Positions 43,806 to 53,070 of a DNA stretch of 64,000 bases are shown here, one piece after another. The stretch is taken from the NCBI RefSeq assembly GCF_000337915.1, contig NZ_AOJE01000016.1:16472-80471 (forward strand). The letters run 5' to 3'. The stretch is from Halorubrum saccharovorum DSM 1137 (GTDB lineage: Archaea; Halobacteriota; Halobacteria; Halobacteriales; Haloferacaceae). The notes below the pieces were generated by a model. It worked only from the letters and a program-made list of their open reading frames with translations. It was not told the DNA's origin and made no database searches. The position numbers and the translations under genes are program-made. How positions within the stretch are numbered: position 1 is the stretch's first letter; each line of letters opens with the position of its first letter.

Positions 43806-46800
43806 TCACCGGTCGAGGAGCCGTCGCAGCCGTCGGTGAACGATGTCGGGCGGCCACGAGGACGCCGTCGTCTCGCGCGCGGCGCCGAACGTCTCGACGG
43901 TACGGCGGACGGACGCGTCCGTCGCGCCGCTCTGTTCCGCGAGGAACGCGTACGCCGCGATCTGGAGCTCGTACCGCCGCCGCGTCTCGGGGGTCGGCTC
44001 GGCCAAGGCGATCTTCACGTCCGTCACGAACCGCTCCCCGGTGGGGGACTCGACGACGAAGTCCGCCCGCCCGTGGATCTCGACCACCAGATCGCCGACT
44101 TCCACCAGCCCGTCCAGCGAGCGTTCGATGCCGACCTCGGTTTTCGGGTCCGCGATCCGCTCCCACAGGTCCGAGTCGAGGAAGTCGCCGAGAACGGCCT
44201 CGAAGAACGCGAACATCCCCTCGCGTTCGTCCACGCCGACCGACTTCGGGAGCGCGTTCACGGCCTCGTCGAAGGCGGCGCGGGCTTCCGAGCCCGTCGT
44301 CCGGATCGCCCGTTCGTCGACGCCGCGGGCGACCAGCCCCGTGAGTGCGTCGTGGAGACACGTCCCCACCTCCTCGGGACCGAGCCGGTCGAATCGCAGG
44401 GGGAGATCGCCGGAGACCTCGTTCGTTTCCGTGTGCAGCGGCTCGCCCAACAGGTGGGCGAGCGCGTGCCGGTCGGCGTCCTCCGTCAGCGGATACATCG
44501 TGCTGGGGCTCAGGAACCGGGGGACCCACGGGTCGAGCCGATCGCGGCGCGGCGGAGACTCGGCGACCCGGTTGTGTCCGAGTCGGGGGGTCTGGCGGTC
44601 GCGTCGGGCGAACAGGTCCGCGTCGTTGACGCCGATATCGATCGCGTCGCGGTTAGGATCCGCGTCGAGGCGTAGACCGTAGGAATCGGTGCCGCCGCGC
44701 GGGAACGCCAGCCCGTCGCGGATCGCGTCGAGCCACCGGTCCCGGGTCAAATCCGTCTCCGCGCCCGAGCGCGGCAGCGGAACGACGAGGTGGTCTCGTG
44801 CTCGCGTCAGGGCCACGTACAGCAGCCGCCACGCCTCGGCGCGCTCGTTCCCCGCGACGCGGCGGAGCCGGTCGGGACCGACGAGCGCGTCACGGTCCGG
44901 GGAGTCGCTCGGGGAGTCGGACTCGGAATCGACCGCGGAGTCCCGCCAGCGAGCCGTCGCCCAGCGGGGCCCGGCATCGCGGCCCCACCCGTCTCCGGCG
45001 TCGTATAGCCCCCCGTCGAACGGCGGGACGGGTACGTCTCCGGGTACCTCCGTGTTCGTCGGCGGGGCGAGCCCCGCGACTTCCCCCTGCGCGACGAATC
45101 GGCGAGTGTGGGGGCCGCGCGACCAGACGTCGAACCCGGGGTCCGCGACGACGACGACGTCGTCCTGGTCCCCTTTGGACCGGTGAACCGTGCGGAACTC
45201 GACATCGTAAGCGGCGCCCGCCGCGCTCGGCTGCGACGGGCCGACACCGGGGTCCTCGCGGAACGGCTCTACGAGGTCGATCAGCTCCGAGGGCGGGTAG
45301 CGGCCGTCTCCCTCCCACTCCGAGAGCGTCTCGACGAGCGCGTCCAGGTTGGCGACCCGCTGGTCCGGATCGGTCTCGTCGGCGCAGCCGTGCGTGTCGG
45401 CTCGCAGCGCGAGCGCCTCGATGACCTCCTCGGCGTACGCGCTGGCCGGGAGCCGGCCGAACGCGTCGCTCCGGTCGCGGAGCCGGGCGAGCCCGCGGAG
45501 GATTCGCCGCTGTGCCTCCCCGACTGCGGCCGGGTCGTCGTCGAACACCCGGTCGAGGTCCCACGACCGGGCCTCGAACGAGGCCGCGTCGAAGACGGCG
45601 CACAGCGGAGACTCGGTGAGGAGCTTGGCCGTTCGCTTCGGGGATCCGGGCGCGATCAGCCACTCGCAGACGGCGAGCACCGTCTCGACGGCGGGACAGT
45701 CGAACAGCGCGTCGGTCGCGGTGCGGACCCGGAGACCTTCGGCGGTAAAGGCCTCCTCGTACTCGGCCATCCGCGTCCCGCGGCGGAACAGCACCGTGAC
45801 CCCGAGCGGATCGCCGTCATCGTCACGGAAGGTCCCGTCGGCGAGCCCCCGTGAGAGGTGAGTCGCGAGCATGTTCGCCTCCCCGACCGCCCCGTCGGGA
45901 TTCGCCCACGTCGCGGACCCGGGGTGACCGACGCCGTCGAACGACGAGACGTGTACCGCCGGCTCGTCGTCACCGTCGCGGGCCGCGTCCAACCGCGGGT
46001 ACGAAGCGTCGAAGTCGCCGAGATCACCGCGAGCCGGATCGGCGAACACCGGCTCGGCGATGGCGTTGATCCCCGCGGCAACGTCGGGCACGCACCGATA
46101 CGAGGTGGTCGCACTCCGGTTCTCGTGGGTGTCCCAGTCGACGCCGAGGTACGTCCCCTCCGTCGTCGCGGCGGCGAACCACCGCGGGTCGGCGTGTCGC
46201 CACAGATAGATCCCCTGAAGCCCGTCTCCGCAGGCGAACACGCGCGATTCGCTCGTCACGACGTGCGAGAGCGCGGCGTGCTGGACGGCCGAGACGTCCT
46301 GCGCCTCGTCGACGACCAGGCTCCGGATCCGCGACCTGTACGTCCGGAGGACTCGCTCGCGGTGCGAGTCGTCGACCGAGCGGAGCGGCTCGGACAGGTC
46401 CGCCCGCTCCTCGGGCCCGTCGAAGTACGCGTCGACGAGGTAGGCGACGTCCGTGTGCGAGACGGCGCCGTACTCCCGGACCGCGTCCCGGTAGCGGGTG
46501 CGGTACGCCGAGAGGACGCGACAGAAGTCGTCGATGCGCGCGTCCCACGCGTCGTACAGGTCGCGGTCGGCGCCGAGCAGGCGGTCTCGGTCCGAGCCGG
46601 TCACCGCTTCGCGGACTCGCTCGCCGGCTTCGCTCTCGGGTTCGCCGCCGTCCTCGCTACCGTCCCCGCCGCCCTCGACGAACCGCTCGACGGATCGCGC
46701 GATAGCGTCGAAGGAGTCGGGTTTCCCGTCGGGATACGCCGCGTCGCGCGTCCGCTCCAGTTCCGATCGGAACGCCTCGGTCGAGAGGCGCCGATCGCGG

Positions 46801-47435
46801 CAGTACGTCAGCGCGTCCGAAAGCATCTCGCCGACGCCCTCGTCGTACTCGCCGTCGGGGTACGCGGCTTCGAGATCGCGGAGCCGTTGGTCGTGCTCCG
46901 CGTCGTCGCGGAGCGACTCGTAGCAGTCGCGGTGGACTCGCTTCAGGAGCGCGTCGTTCCCGACCGACGGCGTCTCGTCGAAGCCGATATCGCCGGCGAA
47001 CTCCCGGAATATCCCGCGCAGGAACCCGTCGATGGTGCCGGCGTAGGGGGCCTGTCCCACCCGCTGCTGGAGGTATCGCAGCTCCGCCTCGGAGACGTCC
47101 GCCGCGGCGGGGACGATTTCGTGTTCGACGATCGCCCGCAGCCGATCGCGGATCGCCGGCACGATGTCGGCCGCCTCGTCGCGGTTGAACGAGACGACCG
47201 CGACGTGTTGCTCGGGCGTCGGGTCCCCGGCCGCGTATCGGCGGAGGATGTCCTCGGCCGCGATGTGGTGGGCGACGACCGATTTGCCGGCCCCCGGAAC
47301 GCAGTCGAGGGTGAACAGCCCGGCGTCGGACGCGAAGTACGCGTCCCTGATCTCCCGCTGTGCGCCCCGCAGTCTGAGGGGGGCAGCGTCTCCGCCACCG
47401 CCGTCACTCACGGTCTCCCCCCGACCCGCCGTCAA
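43806..47435 (-). CDS. UvrD/AddA-like helicase with C-terminal PD-(D/E)XK nuclease
   Basis: A 1209-residue superfamily 1 DNA helicase-nuclease. Walker A is CVPGAGKSVVAHH (~45-57), Walker B SLVVDEAQDVSAVQ (~373), motif III GDGLQGIYLWRHAD, motif V-like VHRSKGDQDDVVVV, and motif VI LLYVALTRARDH (~873). The C-terminus has a RecB-family nuclease: GRADFVVESP, VTDVK (~1138) and LQIAAYAF (~1157). This is the AddA/RecB domain order, which processes double-strand breaks. It lies downstream of two AddB-like genes, whose stop overlaps its start region. A GTG at 47411 (GTGA overlap) is an alternative start. Confidence 0.88.
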   Translation of the reverse strand: MTAGRGETVSDGGGGDAAPLRLRGAQREIRDAYFASDAGLFTLDCVPGAGKSVVAHHIAAEDILRRYAAGDPTPEQHVAVVSFNRDEAADIVPAIRDRLRAIVEHEIVPAAADVSEAELRYLQQRVGQAPYAGTIDGFLRGIFREFAGDIGFDETPSVGNDALLKRVHRDCYESLRDDAEHDQRLRDLEAAYPDGEYDEGVGEMLSDALTYCRDRRLSTEAFRSELERTRDAAYPDGKPDSFDAIARSVERFVEGGGDGSEDGGEPESEAGERVREAVTGSDRDRLLGADRDLYDAWDARIDDFCRVLSAYRTRYRDAVREYGAVSHTDVAYLVDAYFDGPEERADLSEPLRSVDDSHRERVLRTYRSRIRSLVVDEAQDVSAVQHAALSHVVTSESRVFACGDGLQGIYLWRHADPRWFAAATTEGTYLGVDWDTHENRSATTSYRCVPDVAAGINAIAEPVFADPARGDLGDFDASYPRLDAARDGDDEPAVHVSSFDGVGHPGSATWANPDGAVGEANMLATHLSRGLADGTFRDDDGDPLGVTVLFRRGTRMAEYEEAFTAEGLRVRTATDALFDCPAVETVLAVCEWLIAPGSPKRTAKLLTESPLCAVFDAASFEARSWDLDRVFDDDPAAVGEAQRRILRGLARLRDRSDAFGRLPASAYAEEVIEALALRADTHGCADETDPDQRVANLDALVETLSEWEGDGRYPPSELIDLVEPFREDPGVGPSQPSAAGAAYDVEFRTVHRSKGDQDDVVVVADPGFDVWSRGPHTRRFVAQGEVAGLAPPTNTEVPGDVPVPPFDGGLYDAGDGWGRDAGPRWATARWRDSAVDSESDSPSDSPDRDALVGPDRLRRVAGNERAEAWRLLYVALTRARDHLVVPLPRSGAETDLTRDRWLDAIRDGLAFPRGGTDSYGLRLDADPNRDAIDIGVNDADLFARRDRQTPRLGHNRVAESPPRRDRLDPWVPRFLSPSTMYPLTEDADRHALAHLLGEPLHTETNEVSGDLPLRFDRLGPEEVGTCLHDALTGLVARGVDERAIRTTGSEARAAFDEAVNALPKSVGVDEREGMFAFFEAVLGDFLDSDLWERIADPKTEVGIERSLDGLVEVGDLVVEIHGRADFVVESPTGERFVTDVKIALAEPTPETRRRYELQIAAYAFLAEQSGATDASVRRTVETFGAARETTASSWPPDIVHRRLRRLLDR

Positions 47436-48660
47436 CGATCTCCCGCAGTGCCGGCGGAAGCTCCTGATCTGCTCCGATCAGCCGTCGCCGGGCCTCCTCG
47501 GAGACCCGCCGCGTGTCGACGTGGTCGAGCAGCGGGGAGCGGGCCACGTCGTCGCCGTCGGGAGTCCGCGTGTGTCGGGTGACGACGACGCAGCGCCCCG
47601 CAGCCCGAATCGCGTCCGCGAACTGATCGCGGTCGCGGCCGCCGACCCACGCGGGCTGCGGCGCGAGCGACCCCGACGCACCCTCGCCCCGGAGCACCGC
47701 CTCCTGGAACTCCGGCGGCAACACGGACTGCGAGGGACGCGGCCACTCCCCGGCCGTCAGGCCGACCGCGATCACGTACGGTACGTCGAGCGCCCAAACG
47801 TCGTTCGCCTCGAAGACGTCGAGCGCGCGGGCGTTCGAGTGCTCCCGGCGACCGGGACGCTGCGTGGCGATCACTCCGGCGAGGTCGGCCACGTCGTCCC
47901 ACGAGCGCTCCAGCGTCCCCGCTTCCAGGCGATCGGCGAACTTGTGCCGGAGCTGGCGAACGAGGGTTCGAACGCGCACGACCGCCCGCGCGTCGGTCTC
48001 GGTGTCGAGCAGCGCCGGCGAGTCAGCGGCCTTCGTCTCCGAGAGCCCGCGGTCGACGTACCCCTCGACGGCCTCGCCGAGGAGCGAGGCGACCGACGCC
48101 GGGTCCGGCGCCGGGGCGGCTGCGATCCACTCGGCGAACCGGCGGAACCGATCGTCGACGCCGTCGGCCGATTCGATCGCCTCGACCCACTCGGGGGGCG
48201 ATCGCGGGCCGTCCGGAAGGAGCTCCGCGGCTCGGTGTACCGCCTCGGGTTCGATCGGCCATTCCGCCGACCGCGGATCAGGGCCGGTGGCGGTCGCCGG
48301 CGACCACCGGAGTTCGAGCGGGCGCAGCAGCGTCTCGCGGTCGACCGAGTTCCCAGCCAGCGCCTCGCACACCGACTCGACGAGGGCGTACGGACGGGTC
48401 CGTGTCACGCGGAGCTGCGTCCAGAACACGGGTGCGACCTCGTACTGGAGCGCCGCCCGGAACAGCGGCTCCTCGTACGGGTCGAGGTCGCGGACCGCGA
48501 CGGCGAGGTCTCGGACCGGAACGCCCCGGTCTCTGAGCGCGGCCGCGGCCGCCATCGCGCTGCGCGCCTCGTCCCGACGGGTCGGAGACGCCATCTCGAC
48601 CACCGTGGTGGCGGGGGCGTCGATCGGACGCGAGAGCGCGAGCCGGTCCGCCCCGGTCAT
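47404..48660 (-). CDS. AddB-like helicase-nuclease subunit, C-terminal part
   Basis: A 418-residue protein resembling the middle and C-terminal helicase-like region of AddB/RecC: EARSAMAAAAALRDRGVPVRDLAVAVRDLDPYEEPLFRAAL (family phrase, see residues 33-75), a helical middle, and the DVFEANDVWALDVPYVIAVGL domain 2A-like segment near residue 280. I see no PD-(D/E)XK nuclease or Fe-S cysteines, so nuclease activity would rest on the AddA-like partner. It starts four bases inside the end of the AddB N-terminal gene (ATGA), so the two halves are coupled. Confidence 0.75.
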   Translation of the reverse strand: MTGADRLALSRPIDAPATTVVEMASPTRRDEARSAMAAAAALRDRGVPVRDLAVAVRDLDPYEEPLFRAALQYEVAPVFWTQLRVTRTRPYALVESVCEALAGNSVDRETLLRPLELRWSPATATGPDPRSAEWPIEPEAVHRAAELLPDGPRSPPEWVEAIESADGVDDRFRRFAEWIAAAPAPDPASVASLLGEAVEGYVDRGLSETKAADSPALLDTETDARAVVRVRTLVRQLRHKFADRLEAGTLERSWDDVADLAGVIATQRPGRREHSNARALDVFEANDVWALDVPYVIAVGLTAGEWPRPSQSVLPPEFQEAVLRGEGASGSLAPQPAWVGGRDRDQFADAIRAAGRCVVVTRHTRTPDGDDVARSPLLDHVDTRRVSEEARRRLIGADQELPPALREIVDGGSGGDRE

Positions 48661-49511
48661 TCGGACGCCTCCGTGCTCGGGAACGGCACCGTCCCCGGGT
48701 CGGCGATGGCGAGGAGACCGGGGACCCGGCGCCGGAGGTACTCCCCCGTTCCCTCCCGGAAGTGGACGTGAATCTCGACGGCCGTGGCGGTCAGCAGCGC
48801 GTTGACGAGGTCGGTGTGCGGCGCCGACAGGCTGCTGAGCCCGAGGAGCGTGAGCCGATCGATATCCGGATACGCCTCCCTCCACACCGACCCGTTCGTC
48901 GCGGTGATCGACCGGGTCGCGCGGCGCAACAGCGCCGTCTCGGAGACGGCCTCCGCGGTCCGGTCCCGCAGTTCGCGCTCGATCCCGAGGGCGGCGTCGA
49001 GGACCGCGTCCGCCTCGGCGTCGATCGGCCCGTCGAGCTCGGCGGCGGTGTCCGTCCAGGCCGAGAGCCGCTCCGGGTGGAAGTTGGTGAGCGCCTCCAC
49101 TTCGGTCCGGATCCGCTCGACGCGCCGCGGATCGCGCGACGGCGCACCGGTTGAGAGAGCGAAACCCGTCGAGTCGTCAGGGGCCGTGACCCCGAAGATC
49201 GACCGGATCAGCGAGAGGCGGTCGACCCGGTCGACGGCCCCGGTCGGTCGACCCGCCGACTCCAGCACGCGGAGACAGACCCCGACCGGGTCCTCGAAGC
49301 GGAAGGCGTCCTTCGGTAGCCGCGCCTCGCGGAGGCGGCGCTGGACGTTCCGCTGGTGGAGTTCGACCGGGGAGACGACGAGTTCGTTCGGGCGCGAGCG
49401 AGGCCGGGAGCGCTCGAACAGCCTCCCTTCGTCGCCGACGTGAAGCGTCAGTCGGTCCGGGATCTCGTCGTCGCGTCTGTCGGGTCTGTCGCGTCTGTCG
49501 CGTCTGTCCAT
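48657..49511 (-). CDS. AddB-like helicase-nuclease subunit, N-terminal part
   Basis: A 284-residue protein corresponding to the first third of AddB-like proteins: an N-terminal segment without an intact Walker A, helical domain 1B-like regions, and the strand DRLTLLGLSSLSAPHTDLVN followed by AVEIHVHFREGTGEY, as in inactivated helicase domains. The ATG at 49511 gives this start; a repetitive ORF extension to 49565 is less likely. First gene of the operon; together with the next ORF it would make ~700 residues, near AddB length minus its nuclease. Confidence 0.65.
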   Translation of the reverse strand: MDRRDRRDRPDRRDDEIPDRLTLHVGDEGRLFERSRPRSRPNELVVSPVELHQRNVQRRLREARLPKDAFRFEDPVGVCLRVLESAGRPTGAVDRVDRLSLIRSIFGVTAPDDSTGFALSTGAPSRDPRRVERIRTEVEALTNFHPERLSAWTDTAAELDGPIDAEADAVLDAALGIERELRDRTAEAVSETALLRRATRSITATNGSVWREAYPDIDRLTLLGLSSLSAPHTDLVNALLTATAVEIHVHFREGTGEYLRRRVPGLLAIADPGTVPFPSTEASE

Positions 49512-49607
49512 TGATCGGGGTCGACCGCTGTCAGTCCGGGCCCTACAGCGTCCGCCCTCGAACAACTGTCGGTCGCGGTCTGGCGGATCGACGGCGAGGT
49601 GCCGGCG

Positions 49608-50069
49608 CTACTCCTCGTCATCGGCGGCGTCGAGGAGGGTGATGGCGCCGCCGAGCAGCGCGAGGTTCTTGAGGAAGTTGATCTTGTTGTCGTGGCGCTG
49701 TTTCCCCTCCATCGTCCAGAAGTCGTGGATCGCCGGGGTCGTCCCGAGGAAGAAGACGACGAGCGCGCCCGCCGCCGCGCGGGGGAGCTTCCAGAACACG
49801 ATCCCGAGATTGGCGACGAACAGCATTCCCGTGACGAACGGCACGAGCACGTCCGGCATCGGCACGCCCTTCTCGTCGGCCACTTCCACCCGCTTGTCGT
49901 TGCTCCTGAACCCGTCCACCGCCATGTACGCGAGCACCCCGCTGTACAGCGCCCGCCCGATCGCCGACGGCGGATCGGGGGGCGACGGGGAGCCGCCGGT
50001 CGGCTCGCCGTCGCTCACGCTCACACCACCTCGATGCGTCCGGCGTTCGCGTCGATCCCGATCTGACAC
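49608..50069 (-). CDS. DoxX family membrane protein
   Basis: A 153-residue protein with a charged N-terminus and about four membrane helices. The conserved pattern RALYSGVLAYMAVDGFRS, PFVTGMLFVANLGIVFWKLP and TTPAIHDFWTMEGKQRHDNK is DoxX-like. The family includes thiosulfate dehydrogenase and DoxX-type quinone-linked proteins; substrate unknown. Start choice is uncertain: GTG at 50069 has a CTTTTGAA box ~25 bases upstream, GTGs at 50024 and 50018 would shorten it by 15-17 codons. Confidence 0.78.
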   Translation of the reverse strand: MSDRDRRERRTHRGGVSVSDGEPTGGSPSPPDPPSAIGRALYSGVLAYMAVDGFRSNDKRVEVADEKGVPMPDVLVPFVTGMLFVANLGIVFWKLPRAAAGALVVFFLGTTPAIHDFWTMEGKQRHDNKINFLKNLALLGGAITLLDAADDEE

Positions 50070-50887
50070 CGGCCGTTATCCGTCCCGTTCAAAAGCGTCA
50101 TACACCCGTACGTGAGCCGGACGCATACTAAAGTGTTACCGGGTCGGTAAACGCTGGGGCTGCGTTCCAGCCGGTGATCGACGACCGCCTCGGCGGGATC
50201 CAGCGGCGACGACCCCGCCTGTGGCGGCACCGGCGGCTCGGCCTCCGTCGTTCAATACTGCGGCTCCGTCGACCCCTCAGCAGTTGATGGCTTTCGGCGG
50301 TCTCGATCGGTCAACGTTAGAGAAACGGGTACCGAATGCCCAGATGTCCTCGTCTCACAGCCGCTATGCAAGACAGGTGCGGAAAATCAGGAGCGCAGCC
50401 ATGCCAGCAGGCGGGCAGCCGGACTGGTCGCTGCCTCGAGATCTTCGGGTCGCGGGCTGTCTTTCAGTCGTTCGGGACCGCTATCAATATCCGTCTTATT
50501 AATTCTCATTACGGTAAACGGTTGTTCCCGTATTCGGATAAAATAATCGATGTATCAACATATAGCCGGGGAAAGTACATTATATATCGTTTTAATCATC
50601 ACTATTTTTGAAAATCAGACGCACGACAGACGGAGCGCAGTGGAAACGGAGACGGGGAGAGGGGATGTCAGACGAGTCGATCTCGGCTCTGATGACCTGG
50701 CTCACCCGTATCACGCCGGAGGGGGCTGTACGAGATACGCGCGTCCACTCTCACGGCTATCGAAACGTCCGCTAGAACTGATCGGGCTCTCGGCGGTCGA
50801 CGCGCACCCTTCGGCGATCGAGTGTCGTCCTGCTCCCGGCTGAGAAACGGGGCCCTACAGATCCGATATCGACCGCTGTCGCCGGCC
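50070..50887. other. 818-base gene-poor stretch with an AT-rich island
   Basis: No protein of recognisable family is encoded here. Bases 50490-50630 are strikingly AT-rich compared with everything around them. Bases ~50250-50490 have balanced composition and weak, unconvincing frames. A 36-codon frame starts at ATG 50665 (SDESISALMTWLTRITPEG) but has no promoter evidence. The stretch could be a decayed mobile element or an insertion scar; nothing in it proves that. Confidence 0.5.
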
Positions 50888-52243
50888 CTACATGCCGATC
50901 CCGGCCTCGTCGATCAGGCGCTCGCCGGAGGCGACGAACCGGTCGAACTCCTCGCGGACCTTCGGGTTCGTCAGCTCGCCGTCGCGCTTGACGACCTCGC
51001 CGTCGACGAGCACGGTGTCGACGTGGGAGGTGTCCGACTGGAAGACGACCGTCTGGACCGGCGAGTGCGAGGGCGCGGTCATGAAGTCGTTCGCGTCGAA
51101 GAGGACGAGATCGGCGCGCTTCCCGGGCGTGATCGTCCCGATCTCGTCGTCCATCCCGAGCGCCTTCGCGCCCTCGATCGTCGCCATTTCGAGGGTGTCG
51201 CGCGCGGAGATGCTCACTTCGGAGACCTCCTCGTGACCCTCTAAGACCTCCTGGTTGTCGAACATCCGCTGGAGCTGCATCCCGATCCGCATCTGGCTGC
51301 CCATGTCGCCGCTGATGTTCGAGCAGACATCGACGCCCCACGCCGGGCGCCCGCCCGCTTCGAGCACCTTCCCGGTGACGGGGATACCGTGTCCCATCTG
51401 CATCTCGACCTCGGGGGTCGACGAGAAGGAGACGCCCTGTTCGACGGCGTGGTCGATGTCCTCCTGCGAGAAGTGGTTGCCGTGAGCGACGTTCACGTCG
51501 GGACCGAGCATGTCCTCGATGGCGCCGAAGCCCTGGTAGTCGTCACCGTACACCGACGACGGCCACAGCGCGGCGCCCATGTGGATGGTCGAGAGCACGC
51601 CCAGATCCCGCGCCAGTTCCAGGTCTTCGCGAGCGGTCTCGTCGGTACAGAAGTCCGGGCCGCGGAGCCCGAGCGCGAGGCTGAGCAGGTCGTCGTCGCG
51701 GATCTTCTCCTCGTGGAGGCTCCGGATGCTCTCCTCGGGGAGGCCGACGTCGCTCTCGTACCACCACTTCGCGGCGTCGTCGCCCGGCGGGCCATAGGTG
51801 TACACCGCGCGCAGGCCGGTGTCCTGCAGCGCGTCGACGGCGCGCTCGCCGTGTTCGAGCGTGTTGGGGTACGACCAGTCCAGCGCCGTGGTCGTCCCGG
51901 TGTGGAGCTTCTCGAACGCCCCGTAGAGGCCGCCGAGGTACATGTCCTCGGGTCGGTAGAGCCCGGTGATGTTGCCGAGCATGTGATCGAAGTACTCGCC
52001 CATGAGCGACCAGTCACCCGCGATCCCCCTGACCTGCGTCTGTGCGAGGTGGATGTGCGAGTCGACGAAGCCGGGAACCACGATCTGTCCGGACGCGTCG
52101 ATAACCTCGGCGTTCTCCGCCGAGAGACCGGGACCGACGTCAACGATCTCACCGTCCTCGATCAGTACGTCCGCCTCGTCGAGGGTCCCGATATTCGGGT
52201 CGAGAGAGACGACCGTCCCGTTCTGAATGATCTTTCGTGTCAT
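50888..52243 (-). CDS. Amidohydrolase (cytosine/melamine deaminase-like, TrzA/SsnA type)
   Basis: A 451-residue metal-dependent deaminase/hydrolase. The HxH metal pair is VDSHIHLAQTQVRG, another histidine is in LSTIHMGAA and the third in NVAHGNHFS; the Asp is GVDVCSN. The Glu that often follows the middle His motif (HxxE) is alanine here, so catalysis may differ. The C-terminal strand GTITPGKRADLVLFDA is the usual amidohydrolase beta-sandwich. Substrate likely a heterocyclic amide; unknown. It is divergent from a TetR-type regulator, and the shared gap has a likely operator. Confidence 0.85.
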   Translation of the reverse strand: MTRKIIQNGTVVSLDPNIGTLDEADVLIEDGEIVDVGPGLSAENAEVIDASGQIVVPGFVDSHIHLAQTQVRGIAGDWSLMGEYFDHMLGNITGLYRPEDMYLGGLYGAFEKLHTGTTTALDWSYPNTLEHGERAVDALQDTGLRAVYTYGPPGDDAAKWWYESDVGLPEESIRSLHEEKIRDDDLLSLALGLRGPDFCTDETAREDLELARDLGVLSTIHMGAALWPSSVYGDDYQGFGAIEDMLGPDVNVAHGNHFSQEDIDHAVEQGVSFSSTPEVEMQMGHGIPVTGKVLEAGGRPAWGVDVCSNISGDMGSQMRIGMQLQRMFDNQEVLEGHEEVSEVSISARDTLEMATIEGAKALGMDDEIGTITPGKRADLVLFDANDFMTAPSHSPVQTVVFQSDTSHVDTVLVDGEVVKRDGELTNPKVREEFDRFVASGERLIDEAGIGM

Positions 52244-52268
52244 GTGTGTCTGTACCGTTTGACCATGA

Positions 52269-52316
52269 GGTTAAAAATTTACTTCTTGGTAAAGTAGGTG
52301 GGATCGCTTATATATC
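52269..52316. promoter_or_regulatory. Divergent promoters and candidate operator, amidohydrolase/TetR
   Basis: AAATTTTTAACC (minus strand, 52269-52280) and CTTATATATC (plus strand, 52307-52316) are TATA boxes for the amidohydrolase (ATG 52243) and the regulator (ATG 52337). Between them tttacttcttggtaaa (52278-52293) has 5-base inverted arms TTTAC/GTAAA, and a second offset pair TACTT/AAGTA overlaps it. That arrangement suits a dimeric TetR-type repressor covering the amidohydrolase promoter. Confidence 0.6.
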
Positions 52317-52336
52317 TCACCGTCGGAGGGGCTCGT

Positions 52337-52951
52337 ATGAGCGACTCCCGCGAGACGGTCTCCTCCAAGGACACCGAGGAGGTGATCATGGAGGCCACGT
52401 TCCGCGCGTTGAGCAAACATGGGTACAAGGACCTCCGGATGCGCGACATCGGCGAGGAGATGGACCTGACGCGGCAGGTGATCCACTACCACTTCGACGG
52501 GAAGTACGACCTGCTGTCCGCGTTCTTGGAGCACGTTATCGATCAGTACGAGGGCAGCGTGGAGGTGAACGAACACGCCGATCCGCGCTCCGAACTCGAC
52601 GCGCGGATCGACCAGTGCCTCTTCGGGCCGGAGTTTGAGGAGTTCGGCCACTGGGAGCGCATGAAGGTGTACCACGAGCTGTACACCCACGCGCAGAACG
52701 ACGGCGATCACCGCGAGCTCTTCAACGAGCACTACGACCGCATCCGCGAGAGCATCGTCGAGGTCGTCGAAGAGGGGATCGAACGGGGCGAGTTCGCCGC
52801 CGTCGACGCCGAGCGGATGGGGCAGCTCATCACCGATGTCATCCACGCCGCGAGAGGACGCCGGATGGCGTTGGGACACACCGACGCGCCCGAGGAGGCC
52901 CGTAAGGCGATCGACGACTTCGTCCTCAGTTCGCTGTACGACGACGGCTGA
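52337..52951 (+). CDS. TetR/AcrR family transcription regulator
   Basis: A 204-residue regulator with the TetR helix-turn-helix near the start: IMEATFRALSKHGYKDLRMR, then DIGEEMDLTRQVIHYHFDGK where IHYHF is the recognition-helix end. A ligand-binding helical domain follows (VEEGIERGEFAAVDAERMGQ). It very likely represses the divergent amidohydrolase and itself, responding to a related small molecule. The ATG at 52337 has a TATA box 21-30 bases upstream. Confidence 0.88.
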   Translation: MSDSRETVSSKDTEEVIMEATFRALSKHGYKDLRMRDIGEEMDLTRQVIHYHFDGKYDLLSAFLEHVIDQYEGSVEVNEHADPRSELDARIDQCLFGPEFEEFGHWERMKVYHELYTHAQNDGDHRELFNEHYDRIRESIVEVVEEGIERGEFAAVDAERMGQLITDVIHAARGRRMALGHTDAPEEARKAIDDFVLSSLYDDG

Positions 52952-53034
52952 CCGCGGGTAGGGCCGCCTCGGAACCGATTCGGTCGGTTTCGGCGCGGAG
53001 TTCGGGCGGTACGCCGACATCGATCGGCGACGTG

Positions 53035-53043
53035 TTTTTATAC
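53035..53043 (+). promoter_or_regulatory. TATA box of phoU
   Basis: TTTTTATAC, 28-36 bases before the phoU ATG at 53071. Confidence 0.55.
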
Positions 53044-53070
53044 GTCCGGTGAGCGTGATACGGCAACACG

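Noticed and set aside
50665..50775. 36-codon frame in the gene-poor gap
   Set aside because: No promoter, no family, and chance frames of this size are common; not listed as a gene.
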